Shown one piece after another: positions 11,330 through 19,665 of a DNA stretch of 64,000 nt. This DNA comes from Rattus norvegicus (lineage: Eukaryota; Chordata; Mammalia; Rodentia; Muridae). Where the stretch lies: contig NC_086038.1 of assembly GCF_036323735.1 (NCBI RefSeq), forward strand, positions 23,468,501 to 23,532,500, written 5' to 3'. Position 1 is the first letter of the stretch; every line of letters begins with the position of its first letter. The notes below the pieces were generated by a model. That model worked only from the letters and a program-made list of their open reading frames with translations, ran no database searches and was not told the DNA's origin. Both the position numbers and the translations under genes were made by a program.

Positions 11330-11460
11330 TTGCTCTTTGGTTTGATTTTGTCAAGAAGCAGAGTTTCTTGCAGCTTAGGCTGGCTTTGAACTTCTGTTCT
11401 TTTCCTCCAGCCTCCTTAACACTGAGATGCAGGTATGCATGACCATGACTAAATTGTTCA
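11330..11460 (-). mobile_element. B1-type SINE, antisense, diverged
   Basis: The plus strand shows the complement of a 7SL-derived B1: CAGAGTTTCTTGCAGC, AGGCTGGCTTTGAACTTCTG, then TCCTTAACACTGAGATGCAGGTATGCATGACC. The order matches B1, with heavy divergence and a small internal deletion. It is an old copy. Confidence 0.6.
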
Positions 11461-12385
11461 AAATATATTTCTTCAGGACCTAATAACATGCCTCTAAAAG
11501 GAGGAATTCTGGGGCAAGGCTCAATAATCTGTGATTTTAAAAGTGTAGCAGATATTTATGTCCAGCATGGCCTTGGTAGAGACAGAATGATGTGGTTCCT
11601 TCCGCTGGGATAGAGCCAGTGCATGTGAATCTCCAGGAGCAAGCATCAACAGATGCTGTGGTCATAAGGCTTGTTTGTATAGTAATGTATATATTTTACA
11701 TTTCTCCTTTAAGGAATGTCCTCCCTGTTAGTGTTAATGACTCCACGATAATCAGACAGCAGGAACATGAGTCCAGGAGGCAAAGATGTGGCTAATGCCT
11801 AAACAAAGGTGAAAGCTGGGACCTTCAGGACAACCCTTAAGGGTGTGAAAAAGAATGCTAAAACATGAGTTCAAAATTTCTCAACTATGCTAAATATAAG
11901 GATGCAATATGAACTCTATGAGGGGCTTCACAAATCTAAAGTAACAAAGGCAGCTGTATTAATGAGACAGCTTGTCAGAGTGATACAAAGTCAGGAAGAC
12001 TTCTGAGTTCTAGGTTTGCCTGGGACACATGGAGTCCAGAAGTAGGCATGGTAAAAATGGTAATTTCAGGATGTGGTCCCACCCAGCTGGCTTTGTATCT
12101 GTGCTAAACAGTGGCAGGCGGATCTCTGAATTCTTTTACAATGTTAAAAGAAAATATGCACTTGCTGTCTCCTAAGAATTAAGGGGCTGGGATCACAGAA
12201 TACTGATTCATAGGATGTTTAAATGGCAACCTGGAGTAAATGACTGGATCAGTCTGTAAGATAAAAACCTAGGCTTAAGATCTGTGAGAGACGACCTATC
12301 CAGAGAAAATTTTTAGAATAGCAAGTGAAAATTGCTTAGGGAACATTTTCAAACAGAACACAGAATGAGCTGTCTGGATATCTCC
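11461..12385. other. Unique sequence, nothing recognised
   Basis: No gene, repeat boundary or regulatory signal is recognised in this block. Confidence 0.5.
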
Positions 12386-12531
12386 AAGAGAAAGCAGAAA
12401 AAAGAAAAAAAAAGAGAAAGAGAGCAGAACAGAGAGAAAGGAAGGAAGGAAGGAAGAAAGGAAGGAAGGGAAGGGAAGGGAGAAGAAAGAAAGAAAGAGA
12501 GAAAGAAAGAAAGGAAGGGAGGAAGAAAAAA
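12386..12531. repeat. Purine (GA-rich) tract
   Basis: 146 bases are all A/G on the plus strand except single C bases at 12395, 12425 and 12430. Positions 12431-12531 are 101 uninterrupted purines made of GGAA, GAAA and GGGAA units. Long homopurine tracts of this kind can form intramolecular triplexes. Charged open frames across it are artefacts. Confidence 0.9.
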
Positions 12532-12939
12532 CTCATAGGCTGCAAGCTTGAACCCATTGCTTGACTTCAAGTCCTTCGTTTTCATCATTTCCAGACATTC
12601 CTTTTCTCAGAACCCCTCTCCAAGCCAAGGCTATTCCTTGGCAGCAGATAATTCTATTGTGTGTCTACCAAACCAACATTATCCATGACATAGGTTGGAG
12701 ACGACCTGGATAATGGCAATAACAGAACAATAGACTAATAAGAGAAAGTAAGCATTATTCAGTTAATTTATTTATTTCTTTGCTTGTTGGGTTGAACTGG
12801 TTGAAATTGAGACTTAGGATTTCTTTGTCCTAAAGTTTTAATTCATTAGAAAAGGATCTAACTTATCCTTTTTAATGATTAATGGTTTGGGGAGTTTTTT
12901 CTCTCATTTGGCATAGACTTCCCTTTTGTTCCACATAAT
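12532..12939. other. Unique sequence, nothing recognised
   Basis: No gene or repeat is recognised between the purine tract and the Lx 3'UTR. Confidence 0.45.
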
Positions 12940-14155
12940 ATATAAGAATGTTTATGAAGGTGACTCTAGCTGAGACCTCTGGCAATAGGGGATAGGGAAC
13001 CTGAAATAGCCAAATCCTATAACCAGACAAGACTTCCAGGGGAGGGATGGGGACACCAACATACCCACAAAACCTTTGACTCAAAATGTGTCCTACCTAC
13101 CAGAAGTGCAAAGACTGAGAGAATGGTTAACCAATCACTGTCTCAACTAGAGATTCATTACATGGGCAAAAACCAATCCCTGATACAATTATGATACTCT
13201 GTATGCATAGCATAACTGTCCTCTGAGAGGCTTCATCCAGCAGCTGATGGAAACAGATGCAGAGACCCACAACCAAACATTCCTCAGAGCTTGGGGATTC
13301 TTGTGGAAGACTTTCTTTCCCTACACATATGTAAGAAATGTGTATACGGATGCCCTAATAGCTGGATCAGAGGCTTTCTCTGACTCTGTTGCCTGCTTTT
13401 TCCCATCCCCTAACTGGGCTGGCTCGTCTAGACTCAACAGGAGAAGACAGCCCCAGTCCTACTGCAACTCAATATGCCAAGGCCAGCTGATGTTATGAAA
13501 ATTAATTAATTGTAATTGAAGGTTTCTACCCTGCCTTTGATGATTTAGTTCCCAGATAAAATACATGTAATCTTTATATTTATAATAAACCTTAAATAGC
13601 ACAAGAGCTGCCCTGGTATCTATCCTATATGCTATTAGAATCTACTTTCCTATCGATAATGCCATGCTATTATTTGCTATGTTTCATCTGGACTGTTCTT
13701 AACTACCATTGCCTAGCCTTCAGAGCCATGTTTTTATGGCCCACCTAACCCATGGGACTTCTCCTTCCTCCTCAACCTTCTCTCTTCCTCTTGGCTCTTC
13801 TTTGTCCCCAAGCCTGGGAAACCTAAACTCCATCTATATCTATTCAACATACCTATTGGCTGTTGGTATCTTTTTTACAAATCAAAAATAATTTGGGGGC
13901 AGAGTCCCATAGTGGCTATGGGCAGACTCTCTGGGCAACCAGGTATTAGGGGCATAATATTAGCATCAGAATAAAAGCAGCCACCTTACTATAGATTGAT
14001 ATCCATGGGAGGTTCTCCCCTTCTCTGAGAAGAAAGTGAGCAGAAGGATAGGGGTGAGAGGGCCTGGGACTGAGCTGAGAGGAGGATGAAAGAATTGAGA
14101 TCAGGGTGAAAAGTAAATAAACAAATTATTTTTAAAAAGAAATAAAAAATAAAGA
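12940..14155 (+). mobile_element. Old Lx-type L1 3'UTR, interrupted by an LTR
   Basis: The left part (12940-13490) carries Lx 3'UTR landmarks in order: GTGACTCTAGCTGAGACCTC, GGGGACACCAACATACCCAC, ACAAAACCTTTGACTCAAAA, GAGAGGCTTCATCCAGCAGC and ATGGAAACAGATGCAGAGAC. The same series appears in the old L1 at 50560-51060. The right part (13992-14155) resumes with GATTGATATCCATGGGAGG and ends in an A-rich tail with AAATAAACAAA. The gap corresponds to the LTR-like insert. The element is 5'-truncated. Confidence 0.75.
13491..13991 (-). mobile_element. LTR-like insertion nested in the Lx 3'UTR
   Basis: This 501-base block separates two halves of an otherwise continuous Lx 3'UTR. Its right end (ATTAGCATCAGAATAAAAGC) resembles the complement of the first 30 bases of the LTR at 47102-47703. 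It contains CCTATTGGCTGTTGG, the complement of the CCAATAG word seen in the related block near 39237. A short TTGA-type repeat lies at both junctions, but no clean 6-base TSD is left. Boundaries are good to about 10 bases. Confidence 0.5.
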
Positions 14156-14686
14156 AAGGATGTTACAAAAATTTAAAGAGTATGTTTCTAGACCATTATC
14201 TGTGTTTTAAACCTAATGTAAAATAGTTATGAACAAAGAGGTCACCTGAAGTTTCACCAGTGCTGGGGATGTTTTTGCTGCTTTGAAGTTCTATCAACTA
14301 CACAGACGCCTCCTTTTGTCTTCTTTAAATCCTCATAAAGAAGTGTTTAAGACTGAGCACTAACATTTCACACATTTTTTAAAACTTACTTCCTTGTTTG
14401 TTATTGTAGATGAATATCTATGCAAATTTACTTATTGGTCTTAGCAAGTAAATATTACAAATTTTAAAGTTTCACTGTTAGAAAATCTTGCTCAATAACC
14501 AGGAATTCTTAGAAGACTAAAAATATTGATATGTGATTTTTTTTGTTTTTTAATTTTCAAAATAACATAAAATAATTTGATAAAGACCATATTATATCCT
14601 TTTACCTTTTCAAACTAAATATAATTTTGTGGTTAGTATATTATTTCCATATGCATTCACAGCTACCTGTATGATCCATTCTGATT
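14156..14686. other. AT-rich flank of the provirus
   Basis: This is AT-rich unique sequence directly upstream of the provirus. No gene or repeat is recognised. Confidence 0.5.
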
Positions 14687-15114
14687 TGTAGAGAGCGGCG
14701 CGGCGAAACAAAGATGGCGCCGACATCCAGCCTTGTCTGGATGTCGACAACTTACTGCGCATGTGCAGGCTTGTCCCCTCTCATTATCGTAAGGCGGCCA
14801 TACGATAATGAGATGTAGGGCGCCCTCCAGTGGTGAACAACGGTACTGCACATGTGCGGTTTTTGCATCAGGTGTCAGTTGACCGTTAATATGCTAATGG
14901 GGTGATTCATTCTCCGCCAATCCCTGGAGGACAAGTAGTGGGGTGATCTATGCCCCACCAATCCCTGAGAGATAATTAGCATACTGTTGTGTATATAAGT
15001 CGAGCGACTTTGCTGGTCGGGGTCCCCGTTCAAGAGAGCTGTAACACTATAAAGGCTTGTTCTCAGAAGAATCCTGTTGCCGTGCGTCGTTCTTGCTGGC
15101 GGGACATTGGGACA
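14687..15114 (+). promoter_or_regulatory. Provirus 5' LTR
   Basis: It starts TGTAGAGAGCGG and ends GGGACA (an alternative end is 15106), two bases before the primer site. It holds AAGATGGCGCC near 14711 (YY1-like), two ACTGCRCATGTGC motifs (14754-14766 and 14845-14857), two inverted repeats (14721-14746 and 14779-14813), a 41-base imperfect tandem duplication with CCAAT in each copy (14899-14980), a TATA box (TATATAA, 14992-14998) and a TATAAA polyadenylation-signal variant at 15048-15053. U3, R and U5 therefore appear complete. Present activity is unknown. Confidence 0.88.
14992..14998 (+). promoter_or_regulatory. LTR TATA box
   Basis: TATATAA lies in GTGTATATAAGTCGAGCG, about 50 bases upstream of the polyadenylation-signal variant and downstream of two CCAAT boxes, as expected for an ERV2 U3/R border. 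Confidence 0.8.
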
Positions 15115-15116
15115 AG

Positions 15117-15134
15117 TGGTGCCAAAACCCGGGA
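15117..15134 (+). other. Primer binding site, tRNA-Phe type
   Basis: TGGTGCCAAAACCCGGGA matches the complement of the 3' end of tRNA-Phe at 17 of 18 positions. The one difference (A for G at the eighth base) falls in a CpG of the expected site and is probably decay. IAP elements are primed by tRNA-Phe, which supports the assignment. Confidence 0.88.
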
Positions 15135-15197
15135 ACCAACATCGCCGGTGCCGAGGGGACCCTTCAGTGTGCTGAAGAGGATTCAGAACTTCGAGAA

Positions 15198-15204
15198 GGT
15201 AAAT
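15198..15204 (+). promoter_or_regulatory. Candidate major splice donor of the provirus
   Basis: GAAG|GTAAAT in the leader between primer site and gag start fits a consensus 5' splice site (exon ends at 15198). In retroviruses this donor produces subgenomic RNAs. No acceptor can be tested because the 3' half is missing. Confidence 0.5.
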
Positions 15205-15226
15205 TAAAAGGCAAGCTCCGAGAGGC

Positions 15227-15817
15227 ATGCCCCTTTTTGGATTTAGTCTTGCCGTGGCGGGATTGTTGCTCGTTTTTATAGTGACTGTTGTCTTCTTACT
15301 AGTTGTGTTAAAATGTGAGGACATAGTCAAGGCAGGACAGAACATTCAAGAGAGCATGTCAGAAACGGAGCAGAGTGAGAAATTAGGAGTGCGCAAAAAA
15401 AAAAAGGTTACTAAAACAAAAGTGAAAGAGATACAAAAGGCGGAAGAAGTGCCACCGGAGGAAAAAATAGGTATGCCCTGGAGGATGAAGTACAAGTCAT
15501 CCGGAGAGGATACTTTGTATCCATTAAAAGAATCAGAAGCCTTAGAACTGACTGATAGTGACTCTGAGCAAGAGTTGTCAGAGTCGGAGGAGGAGGAATT
15601 AGAGGAAGAGGCAGCCAGATATAAGGAAGAAAGATATGGGCCTAGGTGGAGAGCCACTGTGAAGAAACCGAAAGTTATTAATGCCGCGGTGGCCTCCACT
15701 CCCCCGCCTTATATAGAGGGGAAGTGTGAGTACTCTTTCTGTCCACCTGAAACACAGCGAGCACTCAGGCAAATGTTTCTTGTGTTTCAGGATGATGGCG
15801 TTCGTTCTCATCACTAG
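15227..15817 (+). CDS. Gag N-terminal open segment (matrix-like)
   Basis: This is a 196-codon continuous part of the broken gag. It has one membrane segment (about residues 5-29), a Lys-rich stretch, a long Glu/Ser/Asp stretch and a proline-tyrosine motif. The last seven or so residues before the TAG at 15815 are out of phase with the family and follow the frameshift. If expressed, it would be a membrane-anchored matrix fragment only. Confidence 0.75.
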   Translation: MPLFGFSLAVAGLLLVFIVTVVFLLVVLKCEDIVKAGQNIQESMSETEQSEKLGVRKKKKVTKTKVKEIQKAEEVPPEEKIGMPWRMKYKSSGEDTLYPLKESEALELTDSDSEQELSESEEEELEEEAARYKEERYGPRWRATVKKPKVINAAVASTPPPYIEGKCEYSFCPPETQRALRQMFLVFQDDGVRSHH

Positions 15818-15882
15818 AGCACAAGCAAGTTAAGGAACTGGCAGAGTCTGTTCGTGCCTATGGGATTACTGCTAATTTTACC

Positions 15883-16611
15883 ATGTCACAGGTAGAAAGA
15901 CTAGCAAGCATTGCCATGACTCCAGCAGACTGGCAATCTGTGACAACCTGTCTCTTTAGCATGGGACAGTATATTGAGTGGAAGGCATTGTGGCACGATG
16001 TTTGCCAAGCACAAGCACGCGCAAATGCAGCAGCAGGACAACCTGCCTGGACATTTGACATGTTAACTGGACAAGGGCAATGGGCCAATAATCAAACTGC
16101 CTTCCCCTTGGAGGTATATGGCCAGATTGCTATTAGTGCTGTCAAGGCATGGAAAGCTCTAACTAACAGAGGAGAGGTGTCCGGGAACCTGACCAAGGTC
16201 ATCCAAGGACCAAGTGAGCCTTTCTCAGATTTTGTGGCCTGCATGATGGAGGCTGCTGGTAGGATTTTTGGAGACCAAGACCAGGCCATCCCCTTAATAG
16301 AACAGTTAGTTTTTGCACAATGTACCAAAGAATGCCGCAATGCAATCCTCCCCTGGAAATCTAAGGGGCTGCAGGCTTGGCTGAAAGCCTGTAGGGAAAT
16401 AGGAGGACCACTTACCAATACCGGTCTAGCCACAGCTATATTACAAGGACAAAGGCGGCCTGGCCTCTCTAGTAGAGGCATCACGTGTTTCCAATGTGGA
16501 AAGCCTGGTCATATGAAAAGGGAGTGCAGGAATCAGAATCCTGGCTTTAATCCAAAGAAAGTCCAAAGTGTAAGAAAGGGAAGCATTGGGCCAATGAGTG
16601 CAGGTCAGTAA
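15883..16611 (+). CDS. Gag capsid-nucleocapsid open segment
   Basis: This is a 242-codon open stretch; the homologous phase actually begins upstream at about 15795 without a stop. Residues 1-110 are the capsid N-terminal part, 107-126 the major homology region, 202-215 the first CCHC zinc knuckle. The C-terminal 20 residues are out of phase after the second frameshift. It is not an independent gene. Confidence 0.75.
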   Translation: MSQVERLASIAMTPADWQSVTTCLFSMGQYIEWKALWHDVCQAQARANAAAGQPAWTFDMLTGQGQWANNQTAFPLEVYGQIAISAVKAWKALTNRGEVSGNLTKVIQGPSEPFSDFVACMMEAAGRIFGDQDQAIPLIEQLVFAQCTKECRNAILPWKSKGLQAWLKACREIGGPLTNTGLATAILQGQRRPGLSSRGITCFQCGKPGHMKRECRNQNPGFNPKKVQSVRKGSIGPMSAGQ

Positions 16612-16642
16612 AAGACATAACGGGGAAACCCTTGGATGTGTC

Positions 16643-16649
16643 AAAAAAC
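16643..16649 (+). promoter_or_regulatory. gag-pro -1 ribosomal frameshift site
   Basis: AAAAAAC lies exactly in the required phase (TCA AAA AAC in the gag tail frame). A -1 slip continues directly into the open dUTPase-protease frame. The heptamer is a standard X XXY YYZ site in betaretroviruses and IAP elements. I did not identify a downstream pseudoknot. Confidence 0.8.
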
Positions 16650-17560
16650 GTCCAACAGGGCACCCGTCCTCAGGGCCCTCAAATATATGGGGCAACCAGC
16701 TCCCCAGTAACCTGGGCTCATCAAACTTCCGCAGGAGAGCCACTCCGGGTTCCGCAGGATTGGACCTCCGTGCCACCTCCAGAATTGTCCTAAAACCTCA
16801 AATGGGGGTGCAGCCTATCCCCTCTGACTTTCATGGCCCTTTACCACCCAATACAGTTGGGCTGCTTTTAGGATGCTCCTCTACTACTCTTAAAGGATTG
16901 GTGGTACACCCTGGGGTTATTGATCAAGATTATGAGGGCCAGTTGAAGATCATGTGCTCCTCCCCACGAGGTCTCTTCTCCATTTCCCCAGGTGACCGGA
17001 TTGCACAATTGCTTGTTTTACCCAGTTGTCACGCCCAGTTTAAATCAGGAAGTACAAAAAGAGGAAAGAAGGGTTTCGGCTCTACGGGCACTGATTCAGC
17101 ATATCTTATGGTCGATTTACACGCTCGACCTACTCTGATCCTAACCATTGAAGGAAAGACATTTGAGGGAATTCTAGATACAGGGGCAGACAAAAGCATT
17201 ATCTCCACTAAATGGTGGTCTACAAAATGGCCCATTACTCAAACTTCCCATTCATTACAAGGTTTAGGTTATGAAGTTACTCCAACTGTTAGCTCTAGGC
17301 CCTTAAAGTGGAAAGCCCCAGAAGGACAGGAGGGTAGTTTCGTTCCATATGTTCTTCCTTTACCTGTCAACTTATGGGGAAGAGATATTTTGGCTGAGTT
17401 AGGGCTTAAACTTATGAATGAATATTCCCTACCAGCACAGAGAATGGTGAGGGATATGGGGTATGTCCCAGGAAAAGGCATTGGTAAGCATCACCAAGGA
17501 ACTACAGAGCCAATTCAACCCACTGCAAAACTCGATCGTCATGGTCTGGGTTTTTCTTAG
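16643..17560 (+). CDS. pro: Pro: dUTPase, aspartic protease and G-patch, open frame
   Basis: The frame is open from 16598 to TAG at 17558; translation would enter at the slippery site. With numbering from the ATG at 16598, the five dUTPase motifs are all visible: AGLDL (53-57), the motif-2 loop GCSSTTLKG (92-100), GVIDQDYEG (106-114), [11 protein letters not shown] (132-142) and the Gly-rich [10 protein letters not shown] (155-164). Motif 2 normally has Arg where Cys93 stands, a likely CpG decay. The retropepsin catalytic motif LDTGADKS is at 193-200 and GRDILAELG at 261-269. A C-terminal G-patch ([15 protein letters not shown], 287-301) is typical of betaretroviral proteases. dUTPase removes dUTP; protease matures Gag-Pol. 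This is the only uninterrupted gene in the provirus. Confidence 0.9.
   Translation, partial: KKRPTGHPSSGPSNIWGNQLPSNLGSSNFRRRATPGSAGLDLRATSRIVLKPQMGVQPIPSDFHGPLPPNTVGLLLGCSSTTLKGLVVHPGVIDQDYEGQLKIMCSSPRGLFSISPGDRIAQLLVLPSCHAQFKSGSTKRGKKGFGSTGTDSAYLMVDLHARPTLILTIEGKTFEGILDTGADKSIISTKWWSTKWPITQTSHSLQGLGYEVTPTVSSRPLKWKAPEGQEGSFVPYVLPLPVNLWGRDILAELGLKLMNEYSLPAQRMVRDMGYVPGKGIGKHHQGTTEPIQPTAKLDRHGLGFS
17548..17554 (+). promoter_or_regulatory. pro-pol -1 ribosomal frameshift site
   Basis: GGGTTTT ends four bases before the pro stop (phase CTG GGT TTT TCT TAG). A -1 slip leads into [13 protein letters not shown], the pol start. The position and form fit the second slippage site of ERV2 elements. Confidence 0.65.
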
Positions 17561-17870
17561 GGGCCATTGAGGGAGCCATGCCCATACCGTGGATAACAGA
17601 AGAAGCTGTATGGGTTCCTCAATGGCCTCTCTCCTCTGAAAAGCTGGAGGCCGCTCACCAATTAGTAAAGGAACAGTTGCAATTAGGACAATGGAACCTT
17701 CAAGCTCACCTTGGAATACTCCAATATTTGTTATAAAAAAGAAGTCAGGAAAATGGAGACTATTGCATGATCTTAGAGCAATTAATACACAAATGAAATT
17801 ATATGGATCAGTCCAATTCGGTCTCCTGCTTCTTTCTGCCTTGACACTGATTTAGATTGATATCCTCTGA
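17554..17870 (+). pseudogene. pol: Pol, N-terminal RT fragment, broken and truncated
   Basis: After the slip the frame reads through [20 protein letters not shown] and the [18 protein letters not shown] region, the usual start of reverse transcriptase in this class. A one-base shift at about 17690 moves the next motifs, [20 protein letters not shown], into another phase (17717-17780). That phase has a TAG at 17853-17855. Similarity ends near 17870, well before the catalytic YxDD motif, so no active enzyme is possible. RNase H, integrase and env are absent from the window. Confidence 0.85.
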
Positions 17871-18356
17871 AAGAGTAGAACATGACTTATATCCTATATT
17901 CTACATAGAAAGCTTACCTAATTTATTTGTCTTTTGTTTTAATACTAGACAAATGGTCATGGTAGAGAAATTTTAATCCAGCAACATTGCTGCTCTGGCA
18001 AGGGATCACATCCAAAGACCTTCTAGGTCTGTGTAATCCTGCTGGAATACAGACATGCCATGTTTGAAAATGATGTCTACTTGAGGGGGAGCCAAAGTCA
18101 CAAATCAGAGAATGATTTGTCAGAATGAATCAGAGGTACAGTACACCCAACTTTCATAAGAATAGCACAGGAAAGAGAAGCTACTTAAAGAGTATCACAG
18201 GAAGAGAGAATTCAGTTCGTGGAGTTCAGAGTCAGTTTTTTTAGCACAGCAATTCAGTCATAAGCCAAGAGAAGGCAATTTAAATCAGTTATCTTGAAGA
18301 GGAGTTTGAGCCAGAACAGCTGATTTGAACCAGCCAGCCAGAGTTCAGAATAATTA
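17871..18356. other. Unassigned block after provirus truncation
   Basis: This is moderately GC sequence with repeated short words (GAACCAGCCAGCCAGAGTTC near 18327; GGAGTTCAGAGTCAG near 18219). It does not look like IAP pol or env. Its composition differs from the AT-rich flank on either side, which suggests another interspersed repeat that I cannot name. Confidence 0.4.
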
Positions 18357-18410
<54 letters not shown>

Positions 18411-18602
18411 ATCTCTCTCTCTATATATATATATACATATATACATATATATGTATGTATATATATGCATACATGAGTATATGTGTGCATCTATATATAA
18501 TATAATTATGTTACATAATATATATAAGGATTAGGTAATATGTGTATATAATAAATTATATAGTATATAAAATAAATATATATATTAGGACATATTAGAA
18601 TA
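18357..18602. repeat. (ATCT)n then AT-rich compound microsatellite
   Basis: About 13 uninterrupted ATCT units (18357-18410) pass into CT, then TA/TATG repeats and AT-rich sequence to about 18602. Confidence 0.93.
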
Positions 18603-19187
18603 TATTAGACTTTCCATTTGTGTTTCTATTTAATTTGGTTTAATATTTACTTAATTTGGAGGGGAGGAAGTTTTTAATGCATTCCACTATATAACAGCTT
18701 GCATGTGTCACACCATGCATGTTCCATCATGTGAATTCTATGGATCGTATTCAGTTTTCAGCTACAGGTAAACTCATCTCACAACTTTGAGAACTTTTGC
18801 TGGAAGCTTTTAAACATAGCATTTTGTCATTGATTGCCACCATTCTTTGGGGGAAAACATAGCAATGTGGACCACCGAGTACTCAGTGAAGACCACTGGA
18901 TAAAAAATGCTAATTGTCCTCACTGTCTGGGGAAAATAAATGAGAGGAAGCAGATTTCAACTAGTTAAGTGTTTTCTGGATTCTTCTAGAAAACACGGAG
19001 AAGAGGTTTTCCAGGATGGCTCAGAGGCAGTGAGTTTCTAGAACAAGCCATTAGACCATCCTGGACATGGAGTCCACAAGCTCAAGGCACACAAACGCTA
19101 TCTGCAAACATTGTCAGTTGGCACTGTTAGTATGTCATTTACCTGTGTGGCCTCCTTTTGAAGGCAATCTTTACACTAAGGTAAAAC
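18603..19187. other. Unique sequence, nothing recognised
   Basis: No gene or repeat family is recognised. Confidence 0.5.
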
Positions 19188-19290
19188 TGTGATCCAAGCA
19201 TGCGGACTCAAACTATTAATTCCGGTAGTAAAATGCAGATGTGGCTTCTCTGTGAGTTCCAGACCAGCCTGGTCTACATCGCCAGTCGAA
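19188..19290 (+). mobile_element. B1-type SINE fragment
   Basis: GTGATCCAAGCATGCGGACTC is followed by TTCTCTGTGAGTTCCAGACC and AGCCTGGTCTACATCGCCAG, the central B1 landmarks. The head and tail are missing or eroded. Confidence 0.65.
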
Positions 19291-19423
19291 CATCATCTAG
19301 GAGCAAATAGCAAGAATCTGTATCAGCAAGCAAACAACAATAAAGATATCTATCAACCATTATGGTTAGTAGAGAGCTCTGCCATGACTGCTTTCCAGGA
19401 AAGCAAGAGGACTTTGGGTTGAT

Positions 19424-19665
19424 CCTGGGCATTGTGGTACATGTCTGTAACCCTTTTGCTGAAGAGACTGAGACAGAAGGATCCTGAAAACTCGCTGGGC
19501 AGCCAGTCTAACTAAATCAATGACCAAGAGTACAATGAAATACTCTGTCTCAAAAACTAAGGTGGAGAGAGTTAGAGGAAGAAACTCTACATGAACTTCT
19601 GGCCTCCTCATGCTTATGTATATACACACATGCATATACATCCACATATGATCATGTGGACAACC
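19424..19665 (+). mobile_element. B4-type SINE
   Basis: GGGCATTGTGGTACATGTCTGTAACCC is followed by GACTGAGACAGAAGGATCCTG, CTCGCTGGGCAGCCAGTCTA, CTCTGTCTCAAAAACTAAGGTGGAGAG and a CA-rich tail. This is the B1-like half and tail of a rodent B4 SINE; the tRNA-like head is missing. Confidence 0.75.

Larger units (their letters stand above)
15227..16793 (+). pseudogene. gag: Gag polyprotein, frameshifted
   Basis: Gag builds the particle core. The first frame (15227-15817) starts [17 protein letters not shown]; residues 5-29 form one hydrophobic segment of the type that sends IAP Gag to the ER. A basic patch (56-66), an acidic stretch (105-130) and a TPPPY late-domain-like motif (158-162) follow. 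The frame is lost near 15790 and resumes in another phase. The capsid is readable at 15800-16550, with a major homology region around 16200-16260 ([18 protein letters not shown]) and one intact CCHC knuckle, [14 protein letters not shown], at about 16486-16527. A second shift near 16550 precedes a second knuckle (16560-16600) whose first Cys is Ser. The phase then runs to TAA at 16791-16793, overlapping pro. The start is chosen because it gives the hydrophobic N-terminus and lies shortly after the splice donor. Confidence 0.9.
14687..17870 (+). mobile_element. IAP-like (ERV2 class) provirus, 5' half only
   Basis: The order is 5' LTR, tRNA-Phe primer site, splice donor, gag, dUTPase-protease, start of pol. 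The similarity stops at about 17870 within reverse transcriptase; there is no integrase, env or 3' LTR in the window. The LTR contains CTGCGCATGTGC, as in IAP LTRs, and the Gag has the hydrophobic N-terminus typical of intracisternal particles. This supports an IAP relative. The copy is defective: gag has at least two frameshifts, and pol has a frameshift, a stop and a large 3' loss. The TSD cannot be tested because the 3' end is missing. Confidence 0.93.

Noticed and set aside
12332..12588. Charged plus-strand and Ser/Phe/Leu minus-strand frames
   Set aside because: Both arise from the purine tract.
15346..15699. 117-codon minus-strand frame in the provirus
   Set aside because: Antisense shadow of gag; the acidic Gag stretch gives Ser-rich sequence on the other strand.
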